A stretch of 39,261 nucleotides of DNA from Rubrivivax sp. (GCA_016788525.1 JAEUPD010000216.1:1-39261), one strand, 5' to 3'. Shown: positions 16,120 to 24,786, numbered from the stretch's first letter. Program-made: numbers and translations. Notes: generated by a model not told the origin, from the sequence alone.

Positions 16120-17928
16120 TCAGTCTTCGACCTGCAGGATGGCCAGGAAGGCTTCCTGCGGCACCTCGACGGTGCCGATCTGCTTCATGCGCTTCTTGCC
16201 GGCCTTCTGCTTCTCCAGCAGCTTGCGCTTGCGGGTGATGTCGCCGCCATAGCATTTTGCCAGCACGTTCTTGCGCAGCGCCTTGACGTCCTCGCGCGCG
16301 ATGATGTGCGCGCCGATCGAGGCCTGGATGGCCACGTCGTACATCTGGCGCGGGATCAGCTTGCGCATCTTGCCGACCACCTCGCGGCCGCGGTGCTGGC
16401 TCTGCGCGCGGTGCACGATCATCGCCAGCGGGTCGACCTTGTCGCCATTGATGAGGATGTCCACCTTCACCACGTCGGCCCCGCGGTACTCCTTGAACTC
16501 GTAGTCCATGCTGGCGTAACCGCGGCTGACGGACTTCAGTTTGTCGAAGAAGTCGAGCACGATCTCGGCCAGCGGCAGCTCGTAGGTCAGGTGCACCTGC
16601 TTGCCGTGGTAGGCCATGTTCATCTGCACGCCGCGCTTCTGGTTGGCCAGCGTCATCACCGGTCCGACGCTGTCCTGCGGCATGTACAGCTGCACGGTGA
16701 CGATGGGCTCGCGGATCTCGCGGATGCGCCCCGGGTCGGGCATCTTGCTCGGGTTCTCTACCTGCAGCACGGTGCCGTCGTTGAGCTCGACTTCGTAGAC
16801 GACGCTGGGCGCGGTGGTGACGAGGTCCTGGTCGAACTCGCGCTCCAGCCGCTCCTGCACGATTTCCATGTGCAGCAAGCCGAGGAACCCGCAGCGAAAG
16901 CCGAAGCCCAGCGCCTGGCTCACCTCGGGTTCGTAGCGCAGGCTGGAGTCGTTGAGCTTGAGCTTTTCCAGCGCGTCGCGCAGCGCGTCGTACTCGCTGG
17001 CCTCGGTGGGGTACAGGCCCGCGAAGACCTGCGGCTGGATCTCCTTGAAGCCGGGCAGCGCCTCGGTGGCCGGGCCGGCGTTGTTGGGCAGCTTCTTTTC
17101 CAGCGTGACCGTGTCGCCGACCTTGGCCGCCTGCAACTCCTTGATGCCGGCGATCAGGAAGCCCACCTCGCCGGCCTTGAGTTCTTCGCGCGGCTGGCTC
17201 TTGGGGGTGAAGACGCCCAGCTGCTCCAGCGGGTAGACGGCGTTGGTGGCCATCAGCCGGATGCGGTCGCCCTTCTTCAGCGCTCCGTCGACCACGCGCA
17301 CCAGCATCACCACGCCGACGTAGTTGTCGAACCAGCTGTCGATGATCATCGCCCGGGGCGGGCCTTCGGGGTTGCCGCGCGGCGCCGGCATGCGGTGGAT
17401 GACGGCCTCCAGGATGTCGTCGATGCCCATGCCGGTCTTGGCCGAGCAGGGGATGGCCTGACTGGCATCGATGCCGATGACATCTTCGATCTCGACCTTG
17501 GCCTCCTCGGGGTCAGCCTGCGGGAGGTCCATCTTGTTCAGCACCGGCACCACCTCGACCCCGAGGTCCAGCGCGGTGTAGCAATTGGCGACCGTCTGGG
17601 CCTCCACGCCCTGGCTGGCGTCGACCACCAGCAGCGCGCCCTCGCACGCCGAAAGCGAACGGCTGACCTCGTAGCTGAAGTCGACGTGACCGGGCGTGTC
17701 GATCAGGTTGAGCTGGTAGGTCCGGCCGTCGCGGGCGGCGTAGTTCAGCGCCGCCGTCTGGGCCTTGATGGTGATGCCGCGCTCGCGCTCGATGTCCATG
17801 GAGTCGAGCACCTGCTCCTCCATCTCGCGGTCGGTCAGCCCTCCGCAGCGCTGGATGAGGCGGTCGGCCAGGGTGCTCTTGCCGTGGTCGATGTGGGCAA
17901 TGATGGAAAAGTTGCGGATCAGGTTCAT
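16120..17928 (-). CDS. lepA: Elongation factor 4 (LepA)
   Basis: LepA/EF4 is a ribosomal GTPase that helps 30S biogenesis and can back-translocate stalled ribosomes. The 602-residue protein is full length. It begins [19 protein letters not shown] (G1), has DTPGHVDF (G3), NKMDLP (G4) and CSAKTG (G5), then EF-G-like domains II, III and V and the LepA-specific C-terminal domain ([20 protein letters not shown]). No Shine-Dalgarno sequence is evident before the ATG at 17928. It is the first gene of the run down to nagZ; its promoter should lie in the upstream gap but I could not identify it. Confidence 0.98.
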   Translation of the reverse strand: MNLIRNFSIIAHIDHGKSTLADRLIQRCGGLTDREMEEQVLDSMDIERERGITIKAQTAALNYAARDGRTYQLNLIDTPGHVDFSYEVSRSLSACEGALLVVDASQGVEAQTVANCYTALDLGVEVVPVLNKMDLPQADPEEAKVEIEDVIGIDASQAIPCSAKTGMGIDDILEAVIHRMPAPRGNPEGPPRAMIIDSWFDNYVGVVMLVRVVDGALKKGDRIRLMATNAVYPLEQLGVFTPKSQPREELKAGEVGFLIAGIKELQAAKVGDTVTLEKKLPNNAGPATEALPGFKEIQPQVFAGLYPTEASEYDALRDALEKLKLNDSSLRYEPEVSQALGFGFRCGFLGLLHMEIVQERLEREFDQDLVTTAPSVVYEVELNDGTVLQVENPSKMPDPGRIREIREPIVTVQLYMPQDSVGPVMTLANQKRGVQMNMAYHGKQVHLTYELPLAEIVLDFFDKLKSVSRGYASMDYEFKEYRGADVVKVDILINGDKVDPLAMIVHRAQSQHRGREVVGKMRKLIPRQMYDVAIQASIGAHIIAREDVKALRKNVLAKCYGGDITRKRKLLEKQKAGKKRMKQIGTVEVPQEAFLAILQVED

Positions 17929-18247
17929 CGGGGGCTGGGCGAGCGGTTCGGGGTGACGCTCGTTGTGCGCTGTGCTCGGCCTAAGGTTCGGTCTCAGTCG
18001 CCGGGGCTCATGTTCTGGCGGGGTCCGGTCGGGCTCGCTCGCGGGCGAGATTGGACAGCATCACCGCGCCTGCTGTACCCGTTGGCGACACGGATTGCCG
18101 GAATCGGCGCACCGTCGGCGGTCGAACGCACCCCAACGACAGCCTCCAACCGCAGCCCGGCTCATCGCGGTGCGGCCAGGGCGGCCGCCGCCAGCTCGCT
18201 GCTGCGGACACCCGCAATCGGTTCGAAAAGATCGTTCGCGAGCGGTC

Positions 18248-18282
18248 AAAAAAAAGGCGCGTCCAAGTGAGTGACGCGCCTT
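18248..18282 (-). terminator. Rho-independent terminator
   Basis: Read on the minus strand, AAGGCGCGTC and GACGCGCC (extended by TT to pair with AA) form a stem of 8-10 bp around a 9-base loop, followed at once by eight T residues. This is the clearest intrinsic terminator in the window. It may end the degP transcript about 450 bases past its stop, or end a separate short RNA, and it insulates lepA from degP. Confidence 0.85.
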
Positions 18283-18313
18283 CCAACAGAACGTTTGGCA
18301 ACTGCTTGTTGGG
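18248..18313 (-). ncRNA. Possible small RNA ending at the terminator
   Basis: A TAGAAT sequence (minus strand, 18324-18319) would place a transcription start near 18312. From there a short RNA of about 65 bases would begin with a hairpin, CCAACA (18312-18307) pairing with TGTTGG (18288-18283), and run directly into the terminator hairpin and its U-tract. Two hairpins followed by a U-run is the shape of many small RNAs. The matching -35 sequence is poor, so the region could equally be only the degP 3' end. Confidence 0.35.
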
Positions 18314-18382
18314 CGACCATTCTATCCAAAAGGACCTGGCGGGAACCCGCGCCAGTGCTTGATTTCTGGCCGTTGCGGCGAT

Positions 18383-18410
18383 CTGACAAGGAAACTTATC
18401 AACATAATAT
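18383..18410 (+). promoter_or_regulatory. Promoter-like sequence on the plus strand
   Basis: CTGACA (18383-18388) and TAATAT (18405-18410) are separated by 16 bases, a good match to a sigma-70 promoter and unusual in such GC-rich DNA. It faces the 3' ends of the degP cluster, where no plus-strand gene is seen. A transcript from it would run antisense towards degP. Confidence 0.35.
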
Positions 18411-18734
18411 CAACAGATCAGATCCGCCAATTCTGAACCCTCGTTCCAGCCCCTGAACCAGTCCAATGTCAGGCAACTTCGCCCAATTCCAGCGACCCAG
18501 GCAACCCAATCCAGTTCGCCCGAGAATTGAAGTGGACGACCGCTAACTTGTCTGACAAAACAGCGCGCAGCTTCAACTCGCCAAGCGGCGGCAACCCGCC
18601 GCGATGTGGAAAGACCCGGCCGCCCAGTCAACTAGCGACCAGGCCTCATCGGGGCAAACCCGAGGGCGCCGGGCGCTGCCACTCAGGTGACCTGCCTTGC
18701 CCGTGCCGGGCGCCGCCCTGGTGAAACGTCCGGG

Positions 18735-20237
18735 CTAGCGGTTTGGCCTGATCACGAGGTAGTTCACCCATTCCCCGCGCCGCACGAGCACGCTCACGGC
18801 CCGGGACCGTTCGACCTTGGCGACGATGCTGGAAAACTGCTTGCTGTCGGCGACTTCGGTGTTGTCCACCGAGAGGATGACGTCGCCCTCGCGCACGCCG
18901 GCGCGCGCCGCCGGGCCTTCCACCGCATCGACTCGCACGCCGCCACGCACGCGCAGGTCGCGCTTCTGTGCGTCGTTGAGGTCCGACACGGTCAAACCGA
19001 GCACGCTCTTGGCCGTCTGCGGCGCGGCGCCAGGCTCGGAAGCCGCCGGCCTTCGCGCCGAGCGGTCAGGCTCGAACTCCGCCACAGTCACGGTGAGGTC
19101 GCGCATGTTGCCGCGGCGGAACACCTGCAGCGAGCTCTTCGAACCGGGCCGGGTGCCGCCGATGACGCGAGGCAGGTCGCCGGATTTCTCCACCGCGCGG
19201 CCATCGACGCGAAGGATGATGTCGCCGGCCTCGACGCCGGCCTTGTCGGCCGGCCCGTCCTTCTCGACGCTCTGCACCAGCGCGCCGCGCGGCGCGCCCA
19301 GGCCGATGGACTCGGCCACCTCCTTGGTCACCGGCGCGATCTGCACACCGATGCGGCCGCGGATCACCCGGCCGAACTGGCGCAGCTGGTCCGAGACGCG
19401 CATCGCCTCATCGATGGGGATGGCGAAACTGATGCCCATGAAACCGCCCGAGCGGCTGTAGATCTGCGAGTTGATGCCCACCACCTCGCCGCGCAGGTTG
19501 AGCAGCGGGCCGCCGGAGTTGCCGGGGTTGATGGCGACATCGGTCTGAATGAAGGGCAGATAGTCACCGGTGTCGCGTTGCTTGGCACTGACGATGCCCG
19601 CAGTGACCGTGTTGTCCAGCCCGAACGGCGAGCCGATCGCCATCACCCACTCGCCCACGCGCAGGCGATTCGCGTCACCGATCTTCACCGCCGGCAGACC
19701 GCTGGCCTGCACTTGGATCACCGCCACATCGGTGCGGCGATCACTGCCGATGACCTTGGCCTTCAGCTCGCGCTTGTCGGTGAAGGTGACGATGACCTCG
19801 TCGGCGCCCTCCACGACGTGGGCATTGGTCATGATGAACCCGTCGGCCGAGAGCACGAACCCCGAGCCGACCCCGCGCTGCTGCGGCGTCGACTCCTCTT
19901 CGTTGCGCGGCCCGCCGCGGCGCGGGTCGGGCCGCCCGGGCAATGGGATGCCGAAGCGGCGGAAGAACTCCTCGACGTCGGGGTTGCCTTCGCCGCTGCC
20001 GGCCACACGCGTGCGCTCCGTGGTGCGGATGTTGACCACCGAAGGGCTGAGGCGCTCCGCAAGATCGGCGAAGTCGGGCAGCTGCACCGTCTGCGCCCTC
20101 GCGGGCGCAGCGCCCGGCGCCAGCAGCGCGACACCCAGCGCGAGAAGCGAACACGTCAGGGCGCGCCGTGCGATTCCAGCGGGGGCCGCGGAGGCGGGGC
20201 GGATGGATGCCGGGGAATGCAGGTCGAGAGCAGTCAT
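18735..20237 (-). CDS. degP: Periplasmic serine protease DegP/MucD
   Basis: This is an HtrA-type protease that degrades or refolds damaged periplasmic proteins. The 500-residue protein has a signal peptide ending near residue 48 (APARA/Q), then a trypsin-like domain with His140 (TNAHVVEG), Asp170 (RTDVAV) and Ser241 (GNSGGPL). Two PDZ domains follow, at about 285-385 and 410-495. The ATG at 20237 gives the best signal peptide; a longer frame adds an implausible start. It sits 87 bases downstream of rseB, as mucD follows mucB in Pseudomonas, so it is likely under sigma-E control. In P. aeruginosa MucD also restrains sigma-E activity. Confidence 0.95.
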   Translation of the reverse strand: MTALDLHSPASIRPASAAPAGIARRALTCSLLALGVALLAPGAAPARAQTVQLPDFADLAERLSPSVVNIRTTERTRVAGSGEGNPDVEEFFRRFGIPLPGRPDPRRGGPRNEEESTPQQRGVGSGFVLSADGFIMTNAHVVEGADEVIVTFTDKRELKAKVIGSDRRTDVAVIQVQASGLPAVKIGDANRLRVGEWVMAIGSPFGLDNTVTAGIVSAKQRDTGDYLPFIQTDVAINPGNSGGPLLNLRGEVVGINSQIYSRSGGFMGISFAIPIDEAMRVSDQLRQFGRVIRGRIGVQIAPVTKEVAESIGLGAPRGALVQSVEKDGPADKAGVEAGDIILRVDGRAVEKSGDLPRVIGGTRPGSKSSLQVFRRGNMRDLTVTVAEFEPDRSARRPAASEPGAAPQTAKSVLGLTVSDLNDAQKRDLRVRGGVRVDAVEGPAARAGVREGDVILSVDNTEVADSKQFSSIVAKVERSRAVSVLVRRGEWVNYLVIRPNR

Positions 20238-20284
20238 GGGCTTGGCAGGGGTTCGTGTACAGAAGCAGGGGCAGGGAACAGCAG

Positions 20285-20306
20285 GCAGGAAGCACAAAGC
20301 AGGAAG
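20285..20306. repeat. Short direct repeats in rseB-degP gap
   Basis: GCAGGAAG occurs at 20285-20292 and again at 20299-20306, with more GCAGG copies just to the left. The degP leader read on the minus strand is therefore strongly pyrimidine-rich and has no evident Shine-Dalgarno sequence. Confidence 0.4.
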
Positions 20307-20324
20307 TGCGGTCCCGGCAGAACT

Positions 20325-21320
20325 TCACCGTCGTCGATCGAGCGCCTGGGCGAACTGCTCCAGCGCCACCAGCGGCACGTCGCCGACGACGGTGAACCAA
20401 TGCTCGCCGTCGTGCCGGGCCAGCGTGCTCGTGGCGCCCATGCGCGCCTGCGCCTTGGACCGATGGCGCTCGGCATTGAAGCGCTCGACGAACACCGAGA
20501 CGTGGGTCAGCCCGTCGGAGAAGACCGCCTGCAGCATGGGCGGCTCCGCGGCACCAGGCTCGACCCCGCGCAGCACGCAGCCGGCCAGCGCGAACCCGCG
20601 CACCGGGCGGGCCAGCTGCCAGCCCTCGGCCTCCAGGGTGGTGCGCCTGACCTGCGGGCGCAGCACGCGGTAGCCGTCGTCGTCGCGCATCGCCTGCAGC
20701 ACCAGCTCGGGCTGCGGCTTCACGCCCAGTTCGATGCTGCTGAACGCCGAACTCTCGACCATGCTGCCGTCGGCGGCCAGCACATCGGCGCGAAGCATCA
20801 GGCCGCTGACCTGGTCGGCCCAGAAGCGCTGCATGAACCGCAGCGTGTCGCGCGGCACCAGCACCAGCACCGCAGCATCGCGGCCGGCCACGCGGCCAGC
20901 GCCTTCGTGGCGGACGTCGTAGCTGTCGGCGGCGCGCGGGTCCACCGCCTGCGGCGTGGTGGACCAGGCGGCCAGGGTCTCGCGCCGCTCGACCACCGCG
21001 GTTCTGGTTTGCGGCCAGACAGTGCGAACGTCGTCGTTGTGGCGGTAGATGCGCTGCTGGCGACCGTCCTGCGCCTCGAGCCGCTCGTAGGTGTGCTCGC
21101 CGACCCGGAAGTGCCAGACACGCGAGCTGGACATCACGCCGCCGGCGCTGAACACGAGCGTGCCCTGGTAGCTGCCGTTCGCCGCGGCGGCCTTCATGCG
21201 GCCCAGCCACTGCCGTGCGTCGGTGTCGGCGGATACAGCCGCCGGCACCAGACCCAGCCCGGCCACCAACACCGTGTGCCACAGCCACCGGCGCGGGCCG
21301 GGCGCCAAGTGCGGCCTCAA
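20325..21320 (-). CDS. rseB: Sigma-E factor regulatory protein RseB/MucB
   Basis: RseB is a periplasmic protein that binds the anti-sigma factor RseA and shields it from cleavage until misfolded outer-membrane components are sensed. The 331-residue protein has a signal peptide (cut near residue 31, PAAVSA/D), a large LolA-like N-terminal domain starting at ARQWLGRMKAAAANGSYQGT, and a smaller C-terminal domain. The start is TTG at 21320: it overlaps the rseA stop as TTGA and has GGAGG four bases upstream. No ATG or GTG near it would keep the signal peptide. The chain rpoE-rseA-rseB-degP matches the known sigma-E operon. Confidence 0.92.
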   Translation of the reverse strand: MRPHLAPGPRRWLWHTVLVAGLGLVPAAVSADTDARQWLGRMKAAAANGSYQGTLVFSAGGVMSSSRVWHFRVGEHTYERLEAQDGRQQRIYRHNDDVRTVWPQTRTAVVERRETLAAWSTTPQAVDPRAADSYDVRHEGAGRVAGRDAAVLVLVPRDTLRFMQRFWADQVSGLMLRADVLAADGSMVESSAFSSIELGVKPQPELVLQAMRDDDGYRVLRPQVRRTTLEAEGWQLARPVRGFALAGCVLRGVEPGAAEPPMLQAVFSDGLTHVSVFVERFNAERHRSKAQARMGATSTLARHDGEHWFTVVGDVPLVALEQFAQALDRRR

Positions 21321-22033
21321 CGGGCCTCCGAGGCGGCGCGGATCGGCGCCGCAGCATCTGGCGCCACCCGAGGCGAAGTCGCCGGTGCCGTCGGCACCAC
21401 CACCACCTCGGCGTTGCGAAGACCGCCGAAGGGCAGCGCCGCGGGCGCACCGCCGCGGGCCGACTGGTGCGCGCGCAGGTAAGCCTCGAGCCGAGGGTCA
21501 CGGAGCATGGCCCCGTCGGACACCAGCGGTCCCCCGGCCGGTGAAGCCGAAACCCGCGTCCGCGCACCCGCCGCCTCGCCAGCCAGGCTGGGTGCCGAAT
21601 CGGCCGCCAGCTGGTCGCCAACGAGCCCGAAACTCTGCGGCCGCAGCACGACGAGCGCCGTCGCCACCGCTGCAAACCCGGCCGCCACGGCCACCGGTGC
21701 ACGCCAGCCCAGGCGCCCGGCGCGCTTCGACGCCTCGGGCACGACTGCCATGGGCGCAAAGGGCACCGGCTCCGTGGCGAGCCGCTCACGCAGGCCGGCG
21801 AGAAACTGCGCGTCACGACGGGGGGTGGAGCCAAGTTCCTCCGAGCGCAGCACGTCGCCGATCAGGTGATACAGGTGCCACCGCTCGCGCGCGCCGGGGT
21901 CCTCGCGCCACATCGAGAGGCAACGATCTGCTGCGTCGGCGTCGCCGTCGGCGAAGGCCGACAGCCATTGGCGCGGCTCGCCTTGCGGGGCGGCGCCCGG
22001 GGGTTCGTCTCGGGGCGGCACGGGAGGAGTCAT
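21317..22033 (-). CDS. rseA: Anti-sigma-E factor RseA
   Basis: RseA is a single-pass inner-membrane protein that holds RpoE inactive. The 238-residue protein has an N-terminal cytoplasmic sigma-binding domain (QWLSAFADGDADAADRCLSM..ERWHLYHLIGDVLR) typical of the family. One transmembrane helix follows at about residues 110-130 (APVAVAAGFAAVATALVVL), then a periplasmic tail that would contact RseB. The tail is Ala/Pro-rich and poorly conserved. I chose ATG at 22033; GTG at 22075, only 12 bases after rpoE, would add 14 residues. Neither has a clear ribosome site. Confidence 0.9.
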   Translation of the reverse strand: MTPPVPPRDEPPGAAPQGEPRQWLSAFADGDADAADRCLSMWREDPGARERWHLYHLIGDVLRSEELGSTPRRDAQFLAGLRERLATEPVPFAPMAVVPEASKRAGRLGWRAPVAVAAGFAAVATALVVLRPQSFGLVGDQLAADSAPSLAGEAAGARTRVSASPAGGPLVSDGAMLRDPRLEAYLRAHQSARGGAPAALPFGGLRNAEVVVVPTAPATSPRVAPDAAAPIRAASEAR

Positions 22034-22087
22034 CGACGTGGGGCTCTTGGGGCGGGTAGGGTTCACCAGGCGCACGCGGAGCGAACG

Positions 22088-22696
22088 CTACCAGCGCTCG
22101 CCCTCACGGGTATCCAGCAGCGGCCGCAGCCGCGTGGCGATGGCCTCGCGGGCACGGAAGATGCGCGAGCGCACCGTGCCGATGGGGCAGTTCATGACCT
22201 CGGCAATCTCTTCGTAGCTCAGGCCTTCGATCTCGCGCAGCGTGATCGCCTGGCGCAGGTCTTCGGAGAGCGCTTCGATCGCGGCATTCACGGCGGCGGC
22301 GACTTCCTTGCTGGCGAGCACTGCTTCGGGTGTCTCGCCGTCGCTTAGTTCGGTTCCGACGCGTGAAGTTTCCTCGCCATCGTCGCCAATGATCAGGGTT
22401 GACTCGGAGACCACGATGTCCCGCTTGAGTTCCACCAGCGTCTTCTTGGCCGTGTTGACCGCGATGCGGTACAGCCACGTGTAGAAGGCACTCTCACCCC
22501 GGAACTGCGGCAACGCGCGGTAGGCGCGGATGAAGCTCTCCTGGGCGACGTCCTGCACCAGGTCGGCATCGCGCACCATGCGGCTGATGAGGCGCTCGAT
22601 GCGGCGCTGGTACTTCACCACCAGCATCTCGAAGGCCCGCGTGTCGCCGCGCTTGGCGCGCTCGACGAGCAGGGCATCGGCGTCAGGGTCGGGCAT
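22088..22696 (-). CDS. rpoE: RNA polymerase sigma factor RpoE (sigma-E)
   Basis: This ECF sigma factor drives the envelope-stress response. The 202-residue protein has region 2 (about 24-95, with DLVQDVAQESFIRAYRAL and FYTWLYRIAVNTAKK) and region 4 (about 137-190, with LREIEGLSYEEIAEVMNCPIGTVRSR forming the helix-turn-helix). The ATG at 22696 abuts the stop codon of the preceding small membrane protein gene (TGAATG), suggesting coupled translation. It is followed by rseA, rseB and degP. I did not find a convincing GAACTT-type sigma-E promoter upstream. Confidence 0.97.
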   Translation of the reverse strand: MPDPDADALLVERAKRGDTRAFEMLVVKYQRRIERLISRMVRDADLVQDVAQESFIRAYRALPQFRGESAFYTWLYRIAVNTAKKTLVELKRDIVVSESTLIIGDDGEETSRVGTELSDGETPEAVLASKEVAAAVNAAIEALSEDLRQAITLREIEGLSYEEIAEVMNCPIGTVRSRIFRAREAIATRLRPLLDTREGERW

Positions 22697-23224
22697 TCAA
22701 TCGGCCACCCGGTCCCCCGCGGGGCGGGCAGCAGGGTTGGCGTCAGGGTGGGCGGAAGGCGGCGGCGAATATAGCGCCGTGCGCAAGGCCCGCCAGCCGG
22801 CTGCCCCGCCGGCAACAGAAGGCTGGCCTTCGCCTTCACGCGGGGCCGCCAGCGCCAGCCACTGCACCGGGCCGCCAGCCCGGGGCCGATGGCGCAGCAG
22901 CAGCAAGCGGCAGCCGGCATCGAGCATGACCTGCAGCTCGCCGGGTTCGCCATCGACGGACCAGACCAGGCCATCGAAGGCAATCTCGTGTGAGCGAACC
23001 AGCCCTGCAGCCGCCGACAGCCCGAGCCACCCGAGCCACCCGAGCCGGCCCCCGGCTGCCGCGGCCGGCACCGCCGCGGCGATGGTCGCGCCGGGCGGCC
23101 ACCCCAGGTGCCCCGCGACCCAGGCCGTCACCGCAGCCGAAGCCGCCGCGGCGAGCAGCGCACAGGCGCCACGCCAAGTGCGGCTGGTGTCGCACCGCAC
23201 GGCCAACGGCGGGGGCGGCCGCAT
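22697..23224 (-). CDS. Small membrane protein, YgfX-like
   Basis: I do not recognise this 175-residue protein with certainty. It has two hydrophobic segments near the N-terminus (about 18-37 and 44-72). A soluble domain follows with the pattern VWSVDGEPGELQVMLDAG, then LLLLRHR, QWLALA and a terminal WRALRTALYSP. That layout resembles the YgfX/CptA family (two helices, then a short domain ending in WLLL and a wRRLR-like motif), but the match is by eye. The last 25 residues are Pro/Ala-rich. It starts with ATG at 23224, 12 bases after fabF, and its stop touches the rpoE ATG, so it is probably co-expressed with the sigma-E operon. Confidence 0.75.
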   Translation of the reverse strand: MRPPPPLAVRCDTSRTWRGACALLAAAASAAVTAWVAGHLGWPPGATIAAAVPAAAAGGRLGWLGWLGLSAAAGLVRSHEIAFDGLVWSVDGEPGELQVMLDAGCRLLLLRHRPRAGGPVQWLALAAPREGEGQPSVAGGAAGWRALRTALYSPPPSAHPDANPAARPAGDRVAD

Positions 23225-23236
23225 CGCCGCCGGTGT

Positions 23237-24484
23237 TCAGGCGCGCCGGAAGACCAGCGTGCCGTTGGTGCCGCCGAACCCGAAATTGTTCTTCACCGCG
23301 ACGTCGATGCGCATCGGCCGCGCCTCGTTGGCGCAGTAGTCGAGGTCGCACTCGGGGTCGGGGTGGGTCAGGTTGATGGTCGGCGGGGAGACCTGGTGGT
23401 GCACCGCCAGCGCGGTAAACACCGACTCGATGCCGCCGGCCCCACCGAGCAGGTGGCCGGTCATCGACTTGGTGGAGTTGACCACCAGCCGCTTTGCATG
23501 CTCGCCGAACGCGAGCTTGATGGCGTTGGTCTCGTTCACGTCGCCCAGCGGCGTGGAGGTGCCATGGGCGTTCAGGTACTGCACGTCGCTGGCCGCCACG
23601 CCCGCATTGCGCAGCGCCGCCTGCATCGAGCGCTTGGGGCCGTCGACGTTGGGCGCGGTCATGTGGAAGGCATCGGCGCCCATGCCGTAGCCGGCAAGCT
23701 CGCAGTAGATCTTCGCGCCGCGCTTCTTCGCGTGCTCGTATTCCTCGAGCACCAGCACGCCGGCACCTTCGCCAAGCACGAAGCCGTCGCGTTCCTTGTC
23801 CCAGGGCCGCGAGGCCAACTCGGGGGCATCGTTGCGGGTGGACAGCGCGCGCGCCGCCGCGAAACCGCCCACGCCCAGCGGCGACACCGTGGCCTCGGCG
23901 CCACCGGCGATCATCACGTCGGCGTCGCCGTACTCGATCAGCCGGCCAGCGTCGCCGATGCAGTGCAGCCCCGTGGTGCACGCGGTGACGATGGCCAGGT
24001 TCGGCCCCGTGAAGCCGTACTTGATCGACAGGTGCCCCGAGATCATGTTGATGATCGCCGCCGGCACGAAGAACGGCGAGATGCGCCGCGGCCCGCGCTG
24101 CGCGTAGTCCTGGTGCGTGGCCTCGATGAGCGGCAGCCCGCCGATCCCCGAGCCGACCAGGCAGCCGATGCGCTCAGCCTGCTCCTCGGACAATGCGTCG
24201 TTGGTGGCCAGCCCCGCGTCCTGCACGGCCTGGATCGAAGCGGCCAGCCCGTACTGGATGAAGGTGTCCATGTGGCGGGCTTCCTTGGCCGGGAGGTACT
24301 CCTCGACGTTGAAGCCCTTCACTTCGCCGGCGAATCGGCAGGCGAAGGCCGCGGCATCGAACTTGGTGATGTTGGCGATGCCGCTGCGCCCGGCCAGCAG
24401 GTTGGCCCAGGCCTCGGGCACGCGGTTGCCCACCGGGCAGACGATGCCCATGCCCGTGACGACGACGCGTCGCTGTCTCACCAT
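23237..24484 (-). CDS. fabF: 3-oxoacyl-[ACP] synthase II
   Basis: FabF condenses malonyl-ACP with growing acyl-ACP in fatty-acid elongation, including the temperature-controlled step from 16:1 to 18:1. The 415-residue protein has the thiolase fold with Cys169 in TACTTGLH, His307 in NAHGTSTP, Lys339 and His344 in [14 protein letters not shown], and the C-terminal [10 protein letters not shown]. The ATG at 24484 begins [13 protein letters not shown], the standard start; the longer frame upstream is a shadow of acpP. It follows acpP by 47 bases. Confidence 0.97.
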   Translation of the reverse strand: MVRQRRVVVTGMGIVCPVGNRVPEAWANLLAGRSGIANITKFDAAAFACRFAGEVKGFNVEEYLPAKEARHMDTFIQYGLAASIQAVQDAGLATNDALSEEQAERIGCLVGSGIGGLPLIEATHQDYAQRGPRRISPFFVPAAIINMISGHLSIKYGFTGPNLAIVTACTTGLHCIGDAGRLIEYGDADVMIAGGAEATVSPLGVGGFAAARALSTRNDAPELASRPWDKERDGFVLGEGAGVLVLEEYEHAKKRGAKIYCELAGYGMGADAFHMTAPNVDGPKRSMQAALRNAGVAASDVQYLNAHGTSTPLGDVNETNAIKLAFGEHAKRLVVNSTKSMTGHLLGGAGGIESVFTALAVHHQVSPPTINLTHPDPECDLDYCANEARPMRIDVAVKNNFGFGGTNGTLVFRRA

Positions 24485-24531
24485 GGCCTCACGTGCCGTG
24501 CACCGCGCGCTTGCTGCACCGTTCGCAGCAC

Positions 24532-24771
24532 TCAGGCCTTCTGGTGCTTGACCGCGTAGTCGATCGCCAACTGCACGGTGGTGATCTTCTCCGCTTCTTC
24601 GTCGGGGATCTCGATGCCGAACTCGTCTTCCAGCGCCATCACCAGCTCCACCGTGTCCAGCGAGTCGGCCCCGAGGTCGGCAACGAAGGCCTTCTCGTTG
24701 GTCACATCGGACTCGGGCACGCCGAGTTGCTCGGCAATGATCTTCTTGACTCGCGCTTCGATATCGCTCAT
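24532..24771 (-). CDS. acpP: Acyl carrier protein
   Basis: AcpP is the small acidic carrier of fatty-acid intermediates. The 79-residue protein has the universal DSLDTVE motif, with Ser37 the site of phosphopantetheine attachment by AcpS. The start ATG at 24771 is preceded by GGAGGAGT, a very strong ribosome site that is itself part of a hairpin (see separate entry). It is flanked by fabG upstream and fabF downstream, the usual fab cluster order. Confidence 0.98.
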   Translation of the reverse strand: MSDIEARVKKIIAEQLGVPESDVTNEKAFVADLGADSLDTVELVMALEDEFGIEIPDEEAEKITTVQLAIDYAVKHQKA

Positions 24772-24772
24772 G

Positions 24773-24786
24773 ACTCCTCCAGGAGT
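24773..24786 (-). promoter_or_regulatory. Palindrome covering the acpP ribosome-binding site
   Basis: On the minus strand ACTCCTGGAGGAGT ends one base before the acpP ATG. In RNA it can fold as ACTCC pairing with GGAGT around a TGGA loop, hiding the GGAGG ribosome-binding sequence. The stem is only 5 bp, so it would be a weak or temperature-sensitive block at most. Regulation is inferred, not shown. Confidence 0.4.

Larger units (their letters stand above)
17929..18734. other. 806-bp gap between degP and lepA
   Basis: No recognisable gene is present. Short open frames here (for example 18008-18301 and 18410-18631, both minus) have weak TTG starts and no family resemblance. The middle, about 18280-18560, is visibly richer in A and T than the rest of the window. 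The gap contains an intrinsic terminator, a possible small RNA and a promoter-like sequence on the plus strand, all listed separately. Confidence 0.6.

Noticed and set aside
18008..18301. Minus-strand open frame of 97 residues upstream of lepA
   Set aside because: It runs across the intrinsic terminator, has a TTG start and no family resemblance.
18410..18631. Minus-strand open frame of 73 residues downstream of degP
   Set aside because: It needs a TTG start, has no ribosome site and no recognisable domain; it lies in a region of unusual composition.
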